Notes under the pieces: model-generated
What the model saw: the letters and a program-made list of their open reading frames with translations, nothing else
Database searches by the model: none
What the model was told of the DNA's origin: nothing
Shown: positions 57,329-64,000 of the stretch, piece by piece
Layout: each line of letters begins with the position of its first letter
How positions within the stretch are numbered: the stretch's first letter is position 1
Program-made: the position numbers and the translations under genes
Assembly (NCBI GenBank): GCA_903632075.3
Contig: CAHIKZ030001779.1
Coordinates: 1,574,001 to 1,638,000 of the forward strand
DNA length: 64,000 bases
Direction of reading: 5' to 3'
DNA from: Acanthosepion pharaonis
Taxonomy: Eukaryota; Mollusca; Cephalopoda; Sepiida; Sepiidae

Positions 57329-59588
57329 CCTGGGTTTTTTAACCTAAGTCACTCCACGGAATCGCTAAAACATAGAGCATAGTCTGATGAAAAAGACACT
57401 AAAGTTTATGAAAACAAAATTTTATCGTCAAAATGCTTATGTTTTTATGAAGAGGATAGACTAAATTTTTTTTATATTATTTTTAAAATTTTTCCATCTT
57501 TTAGAATATTCTAAATTTTGATTTAAAAAACCTTGTTTCTCTTTGTCGCAACAAAAGGGGTAGTAAATAACATAGATAATTTTTAGCACGTTTTTTGTAT
57601 TTACACACATTAATTTGGAAAATCTTGCAAAAATAAAAATAATTGTCAGATGTTAATGAAACTTTCAGAAACTATTCACAGATGATCGAAATTATTATAA
57701 ATATGTTTTTTTTTTATTAAAGTCAGGGCAGAAATATTTTTTGTATATTTATTAACACCCCCATAATTAATTTTATGAAAAACTCTAGAAATTCGAGACC
57801 ATCGGTTTTAGTGATTACAATAGTTAAAAGCACAAGGCTTTGAAGAATGCAAATCATGTATTTTTTTTTTGTTTTTTTTGGCCAACGTACCTGAAAATCA
57901 GCTGTGAATTGTAACATACAAAACTCAGTAAAACAAATATATTATTTAGTTTCAAATGCTTTTATTTGTTTTAATTTGTTTTTATGAATATGGACAATAT
58001 TTTCTGGAAGCAAAAAATTTTTTCAATGAAAATTGAATTTTTAATACAATTATTTCTTATTTCTTTAATTTTAAAAAGATTTTTAAAAAATGTTTAAATT
58101 GAATTTTAAAAATATTTTAACATTAGTTAAATGCAACATCAACCTTTCAAAATGTCCGTGTGAGATTGTCATTGTCTAGCGCTTTGAAAATTGTATAATT
58201 TGGACCAATCAGATTAGCCATGGTAATTAAGAAATGTAATTTTTTGTGTTTATAGTCGGACAGTAATTATCAAGTACGGAAGACCAACCAGAATACAATT
58301 TAGTTGCATTATTTGAGTTCAGCATTGTTCTCCGCTGTTAAGCCCTTTACTTTTGCGAAACACGTATGGAGAAGTTAATTTGAGTTTTCAATTTCAACTG
58401 AGAAGGGTACCTACAAGTAACAGTATCATCTTATGAAATTTAACTACTGCTAAACTTTAATTTATATGATCTTATTTTTATATTAATCTCAGTTATGACA
58501 TTTTTTTCATAAATGAAATATCAAAATTAATAATAAAATGAATGGAAATACAAATAACACAGTAAAATGTAATAAATGTACATAAAATTATAGTATTTTA
58601 TGTACACTTCTGATAAAATTTCATAAGAAAGGTACCTAAATTAATTAGATACCTTTTTCTTATGAAATTTAATCTCACTATTAACAGTCTTATTTTTTAA
58701 TTTCTTTATATTTTCCATAAAGCATCGTAAACGTAAAAATGAAAGCTAAGTACAAAAAAAAAAAAAAAATTAGAGCGCTGAAAGTTTTCCTTAAAAGTAA
58801 CGAGGTAAATAATTTGTTCACTTAAATAATTTCACTTCCTTCCATCCGTAGAAAGAATTGCTCTCCCGTAAGTTATCTAAACGTCATGAATGTGCCTTTT
58901 GTCAATCGTCAAGCGACGCGAAAGGTTTTGACCTGCTTTGTTTTATTTTCAAATTACATTTTTTCGGCGCAGAAGCTAAGTTAAGCTTGGTTCAAAATAT
59001 TTTAAATAAACAGTATAATATCTGTTTTTATTAAAATCAGTTTTGAAAAAATGATAATTGATTTTTAAAAGAATATCAAAGTAAGATTTTAATCTTTTTT
59101 ATCAAATCGAAAAAAATGATTAAAAATGATTGATTATCTGTCCTTTTTTTGGCCAAAAAAAAAAAAACAATATTTTTAACGAAAATTTCAGATGTGCTAG
59201 GAACGATTAAAAAATGTAAAAAGAAATACCCCCAAAATACTTTGATCTTTCCTCTTTAATAATAATATGAACATTAGACGATAAAATTTTGTTTTTGTCA
59301 AGTTCGGCGTCTTTTTCATCATGCTATGCTCATTTGTTTACATTTTCGTGGGTGAGTTGTCCCCCTTTCATTCTCACGATGTGTCTTAATCGTGTTTTCA
59401 AATTGATTTTCTTAAAAAACAACTGTGTTTTTCCCATTTTAGGCGCCGTTAGAACCACCAAAAGGTAATTTTATGTAGTCCTGTGAAGTTTTGTTGAAAT
59501 CGGCTAAAAAATGTAGGAAATTCGATCCAACATATAAATGTTACAGACACACACATACACACAACCTACGTTTTATAATAAGTAAGAT
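56894..59588 (+). repeat. Modular repeat B, copy 2
   Basis: It starts 'ctagcagtagagcccggcgt' and ends 'ttataataagtaagat'. The 5' ~330 bp and the 3' part from 58,468 match copy 1. Between them, 57,215-57,325 resembles the repeat's own 3' tail ('atcggctggaaaatgtaaga' then '..tatataaaggaaca(CA)n'), and 57,330-58,467 is absent from copy 1. It may be a short copy followed by a longer 3' piece of another copy. No coding frame seen. Confidence 0.75.
57280..57324. repeat. (CA)n microsatellite
   Basis: About 22 CA units closing the internal tail-like segment of repeat B copy 2. Confidence 0.94.
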
Positions 59589-60530
59589 TATAATATGTTT
59601 CTTGTCTTCAGTAATTTAGCTGATAATGTGAAACTTGGAAAATCCACTAAAATTTAAAAACTGTTGCTATGTTTTAGGTGTGACACAAAGTATGCTATAA
59701 GTTATTCATGTTATGTAAAATAAAAAAAATTATTATACAATTTAATAATGTAAACATTTCCACAAAGAAAAAGAAAAATTGCCTAATAATGTGAAACAGT
59801 GGACATGTTGCATGAAAACAACACAGTATATATTTAACCTGACCTGGTAATTCTTCCAAAAACACTTCTCTAATGTAAATCTTTCAACATCTTTTATAGC
59901 ACTTTACATCTACCATATGTATGAATAAGAATACCTCAATATACACACTTCCATTTAGTTCTTTTTATATCTATCCTATTCAGTTATGCTAAGGCAATAA
60001 CATTTTGTTCTAAGTACAATTTTGTTTGTAATTTCATTCTTATCTCTCTTGTTTCTAACATGATTCTTATGAAATATCTCAACAATGGAATCACTACTGA
60101 GCCAACCCAAATAAATGGAAAAGGAAGAACCAATGAAACAAGCTCCAGTTTGCACCTCTACTTCATTATAGCAAAAACAATTCCTTGTTTTGTTTTATAT
60201 ATTTTAGTTAACTTTTCTTATTTACACACAAAAGAATTTATTTTTGTGTCTGATGGTTATTGACCCAATGTTAGTAATCAAGTGCTTTGTACATGACTTC
60301 TGCTTATTTTCAAAATCTGGGGTTATACAGGTATTGCCTTTCTTTTACTCAAATATTTTCTTTATATTTATTGTAGCCATTATACTTTATGATGACATCA
60401 TGGGAATATGACAATGAGATTCTTCATTGATTAACTGTCATCAATTGGTGAATGCATTTAAAACTTCAGTTCCAATATTGATTTGTGAAAGATTTTGATT
60501 ATGGTTTGGGTTTCTAATATTATATATTAA
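59589..60530. other. Unrecognised AT-rich sequence
   Basis: Nothing recognised. Confidence 0.4.
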
Positions 60531-60904
60531 TATATTCTAGTCCTTTCTTTACAGTTAATATTATATAGTATACATATAGTTTATGTTTACTGGTGTGGGT
60601 GCAGATTGCACAGTGATCCACAAGTTGGCAAGTTAACTTGTGGGATATAGTAGTGGTGTATGTCCAACATATGAATTTGATGCTTGTTGACCATAGAGAA
60701 TGTAATTCCTCAGTAAATATGAGATGTTGTATTTGAAATTGATATGGTACATCATTAATGATGAGATTAAATGTTTTTAATTTTTGTGATATACTGTTAA
60801 TCTTACATATATCTATTGCATTCAACTGGAGGTGTTTACTGCAATGTAATACTTTCTGTGGTAGCATCATCTTTTTGATAGTATGGTTGCATTTTATTTA
60901 TGCT

Positions 60905-61049
60905 CATAACTAAGATGAAACAACGACTTTTAAATGTATCTTTGAAAAAATTTAGCCCTTATTTTATGTACAAAGTTAATATTGAAAACAGAATCCCTTT
61001 CTTAGGAGTCTTAGTTGATTTTAATAAACACACCTTCAAAACATTTATA
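60905..61049 (+). pseudogene. Reverse transcriptase fragment, part 1
   Basis: In one frame 'YFMYKVNIENRIPFLGVLVD' and then 'FNKHTFKTFI' match the post-YxDD block of Penelope-like RTs (x-PFLD-x-L-V ... FKT-x-Y-R-K-P-T); here D is G. The reading is cut by the mariner at 61,050 and resumes beyond it as 'YKISTNSD'. Further decayed RT sequence ('IKEIFRNNRFPNYVVDKQLK') lies near 62,195-62,260. Confidence 0.5.
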
Positions 61050-61949
61050 CGAGGATCATTCAATAAATAAGGTGAATTTTTTGGTATAAGGTCTTCTAAT
61101 ACAGATAGAAGCTTACTTTTCTTCTTTTTTTTTTTTGTTTTACTTCTTTTTCACATGGATTTAATTTCTTTTGCAGATTAAAAAAAAACTTTGAGAGTTT
61201 TGGTGATTAACTTAAGATAGCCGACCAAGGAGCATGCTCCAGTATTGAACAGCGTTCAGTTATCAAGTTTTTGGTTGCTGAAGGGTGCCAACCAGTTGAA
61301 ATTCATAGGAGAATGTCAACTGTGTATGGTTCCACATGTTTCAGCCAAAAAAATGTCTACAAGTGGGCTAAATTGTTTAAAGAAGGACGGAGCAGTGTTG
61401 AGGATAAAGACAGGCCTGGGAGGCCTACAGAAGTGAGGTCTCCTGAGGTGATCGAATCAGTCAATGACCTCATTCAGTCTGACAGAAGAACTACTGTGAA
61501 CTGCTGAGGCAGGTCAAGAAAGACATAAAGAACAAACGCAGGGGTCATCAGTCAGAAGGAATCATCTTGCATCATGACAAAGCAAGGCCTCACACAGCAG
61601 CCCAAACAGTGCAGACCATCAACGAGCTGGGATGGGAACTGCTCCCTCATCCTCCTTACAGCCCAGACCTTGCCCCTTCAGACTTTCACCTGTTTGGTCC
61701 CTTGAAAGTGTTCACGTGAGGCACGAAGTTTAAAAGTGACGATGAAGTCAAAAGTGTTGTGAGCGACTAGCTGAGACATCAGTCCAAAGATTTTTATGCT
61801 GAGGGAATACGGAAGCTTGTGCACAGATGGGAAAAGTGTGTAACAGTGCTGGGAGACTACATTGAAAAATAAAAAGAAAAAAGTGAGCTTCTATCTGTAT
61901 TAGAAGTCCTTATACTGAAAAATTCACCTTATTTATTGAATGACACTCA
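61050..61949 (+). mobile_element. Internally deleted mariner
   Basis: Long inverted ends of about 70 bp share 'tcattcaataaataaggtga' exactly and 'cttctaatacagatagaagc' further in. TA flanks both ends (61,048-61,049 and 61,950-61,951). At 900 bp it lacks about a third of a complete element. It lies within an RT relic, so it is the younger insertion. It is a different mariner lineage from 45,233-46,517. Confidence 0.9.
61222..61872 (+). pseudogene. Mariner transposase with internal deletion
   Basis: The N-terminal domain reads 'IEQRSVIKFLVAEG', 'EIHRRMSTVYGS', then 'KNVYKWAKLFKEGR' and 'DRPGRPTEV' (two helix-turn-helix regions and the GRP linker). Near 61,505 it jumps to the C-terminal half: 'GIILHHDKARPH' (D2) and 'PPYSPDLAPSDFH' (D3), with 34 residues between D2 and D3. 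It ends '..LGDYIEK'. The segment holding D1 is deleted, and stops occur near 61,718 and 61,769. Similar proteins are annotated as SETMAR-like or GVQW3-like in invertebrates. Confidence 0.85.
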
Positions 61950-62644
61950 TATATAAAATATCCACAAATTCAGACTAATGACACCTTAATTACAATAGTT
62001 AATGTCCAAAAATATATATGAGATGTTGAAAAGTTCTTGATCAGAGCAAGTAGTTTCCCCTCCAACTAAAACTTGGTCATATTTTGGGAAGTGGGGTATG
62101 GCTGAGAAAATTTCAGCACCCCTCAAAGCTATCACTAATAATTTGATCAATAGAACAAAACTTAGCTCCTTTTCCCATGCACAATTCTACAAAAACTCAA
62201 TAACATCAAAGAAATATTCAGAAACAACAGATTTCCTAACTATGTTGTTGATAAACAACTAAAATTAAAAAACTTAACAACATAGAAAGTAACAAAAACA
62301 ATAATAAAATAAAACAATTTATTGGAACCAGATGTATGCATGAAGCAATCATGATGCTCATAATAACAGTGCACATATTCATCTAAATATGATAAATATA
62401 TGAGATTAACAATTTACTCTAAAATACTAAAAATATCTAACCTTGTTACTGCTAAGAATGCCAGTCTTTAAAAACACCACAGAACCACACTAATGGGATC
62501 TACAAATTGTCAGATCTACAAAGAAAGTGAATTAACTTTATTATGCATAAGCATCAAATTCATTTGTAGGACATCCAATCATTACTCTATTAAGTTAACC
62601 TGCCACCTCACAGATTACAATAAAATCTGCCTACACATTTTTTT

Positions 62645-63800
62645 TTTTTTAGTATTTTACCCCAAGCAAGGTGGGTGTGCCACTAGCATGCAAGGAGTTA
62701 CAGAGAGTGGAAGCAAGAGTAAGGAGACATGATTGAGAAAAGGATAACGAGAAGGACGGGGAATTAGATCGAGGCATCAGAAGATGTTGAGTGACATTAC
62801 ATTTGAATATTTTTAGACTATAACTGTCAAGGAGGCAAGTAAGAGGAAGTGCACAACATGAAGCTATTGGAGTAGAAGAAACAGCTACATTTAATCATTT
62901 CGACAGTGAAAAAGTGGGACTGAGATGCCAACCTTGTAACACACTTAAATTCATGCAGTTTGGGAACCAGCAAAAACAGAGCAGTTACTGTGAAAGTACT
63001 TGTAGAAAAGACAGAGGGAAGTGATGGCACATCTGTGAGAAAGTGACTGTAGGCAAGATGCCAGACCAGGACCAACCACATTGCATATCCATCTCTGGAT
63101 TTTGTCAAGCAGGGCTCCAGACCATATATGGCAGCAGTATTCCATGTAAGGGTGAATGGTTGATTTATAGATTTGAAGGATGGACTCAGGCAAGAAAAAC
63201 TTTCTAGTGCAAAACAGAGAACCAACTTTTCCTGCGGTAGATGAAGCTATTGATTCATCATAGGTCAGTGGACAGTGTGAGACCAAGCAGGTGCAGAGAG
63301 ATGCCCTCGTGGAGTTGAGCATCAGACATTCTAATGGGAGTCAGGGAAGGTTCTCATTGGTGGGTAAATGACAGCAGTTTTGCTTTTGAGGCATTAAAGT
63401 TTACTAGCCATTTCTTGACCCAGTCAAACACAAATTGGAGGTTCTTTTTGAGACCAATTAGCCAGGTTAGTTTTGTTAGCAATACTAGGTTTGCTATTGA
63501 AGCAGGAGTAAATAGTAGTGTCATCAGTGTAGATGTCTACTTGGGAACTGGTGACATCAGGAAGATCGTTAATGAAGATCAGAAACAGTGTAGGAGCCTT
63601 AGGATGACCTTCATTTCATGATTGCATTAAGTCAAATAATCGTCCTGAAACTTTGTATCTCTGAAGCTTATGAAGAAGCCCAGCATGCCAAACCCTATCA
63701 AATGCTTTAGAAATATAAAGAGCCATGGCTTGAGCTTCTCTGTCATTGTGAAGTGCTTGGTAAACAAATTCAGTGGGAAAGGTATTAGTCTATAGTTTTT
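62645..63800 (-). pseudogene. Jockey/CR1-type LINE, RT to 3' end
   Basis: The longest copy of this LINE here. From right to left on the minus strand: motif A 'ALYISKAFDRVWHAGLLHKL' (about 63,725), then 'APTLFLIFINDLPDVTSSQ' with motif C 'VDIYTDDTTIYSC' (63,545). The thumb follows ('KVGSLFCTRKFFLPESILQI', 'YKSTIHPYMEYCCHIW', 63,220-63,105), then 'LQSLSHRCAITSLCLFYKY' (63,030). The C-terminus and the tail '..gcttggggtaaaatactaaa' with poly-A end at 62,641. Stops and frameshifts are present. The plus-strand frame at 63,334 is a shadow. Confidence 0.78.
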
Positions 63801-63959
63801 TCCTTCACTCTATGGATTAAACAGTAGGACTTGTATCAGGAAAATATTTGTCATCACCCAAAGATTGTTGATGCAGTATTCACTTGCAATAAAATAATTA
63901 TTCCTACAATTCAAAATATGTTTCGGTTTTAAATATCCTACAAATGGGTAAGTTATAAA

Positions 63960-63961
<2 letters not shown>

Positions 63962-64000
<39 letters not shown>
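63962..64000. repeat. (TA)n microsatellite at the window edge
   Basis: At least 18 TA units, continuing past the end of the window. Confidence 0.95.

Larger units (their letters stand above)
60540..62640 (+). mobile_element. Retroelement relic with inverted flanks, split by a mariner
   Basis: RT fragments at 60,905-61,049 and 61,950-62,290 are flanked by related, inverted, non-identical blocks (60,600-60,760 read on minus, and 62,480-62,620 on plus). Both blocks contain 'catcaaattcat' and '..aagttaac(t/c)tgcca..'. The RT blocks and inverted flanks recall a second, older Penelope-like element. Identity between the flanks is only about 65% by eye. Confidence 0.45.

Noticed and set aside
57370..57400. 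Possible third hammerhead ('gtctgatgaaaaagac')
   Set aside because: CTGATGA is present, but no following GAAA with pairing stems could be arranged.
63334..63621. 95-codon plus-strand frame
   Set aside because: Antisense of the Jockey/CR1-type RT, whose YTDD motif reads on minus.

Overview
This window looks like intergenic or intronic DNA from a large, AT-rich animal genome. It contains no bacterial-style genes and no intact host gene I can support. Almost everything recognisable is a transposable element, most of it decayed, set among long (TA)n, (CA)n and (TTA)n microsatellites. The element mix points to a mollusc, most likely a cephalopod such as an octopus: RTE-type and Jockey/CR1-type LINEs, a Tx1/L1-type LINE, Penelope-like elements, Tc1/mariner, Tigger and hAT elements, tRNA- and 5S-derived SINEs, and a 'GGAGATAACTCTT'-type motif near 15,620 with a variant near 26,100 that is frequent in molluscan DNA. 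The organism call is inference.

Layout. 0.7-5.8 kb: a foldback repeat, a 5S rRNA/tRNA composite SINE, a tRNA-derived SINE and a short Tc1/mariner-superfamily relic set between (TA)n arrays, then an RTE fragment. 8.6-16.6 kb: an internally deleted RTE LINE (+), a Ty1/copia RNase H relic with a 3' LTR, a second RTE copy (-), and several LINE 3' ends. 17.5-19.6 kb: a Penelope-like retroelement relic flanked by inverted ~220-bp terminal repeats, each carrying a hammerhead ribozyme motif. 23.3-24.4 kb: a Tc1/mariner relic and a near-perfect AT-rich cruciform. 26.5-34.3 kb: a near full-length but mutated Tx1/L1-type LINE with ORF1 (CCHC knuckle) and ORF2 (AP-endonuclease, RT), preceded by what looks like the 3' end of a related copy. 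34.7-37.3 kb: a Tigger (pogo) element. 38.3-41.0 kb: a hAT/Charlie-type element. 42.8-44.7 and 56.9-59.6 kb: two copies of a modular, hairpin-rich repeat family. 45.2-46.5 kb: a young mariner of the Hsmar1/cecropia type, disabled by one frameshift. 50.9-53.3 kb: RTE, Jockey-type and SINE fragments. 60.5-63.8 kb: a reverse-transcriptase relic split by an internally deleted mariner, then a Jockey/CR1-type LINE (-).

The most interesting signal is the pair of hammerhead ribozyme motifs at 17,559-17,620 (-) and 19,456-19,517 (+) in the inverted terminal repeats of the Penelope-like relic. Next are the 5S rRNA-headed composite SINE, the near-intact mariner, and the modular repeat pair. Nothing here forms a cooperating gene set: each element encodes, or once encoded, its own mobilisation. 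All identifications come from reading translations and alignments by eye. No database search was run.
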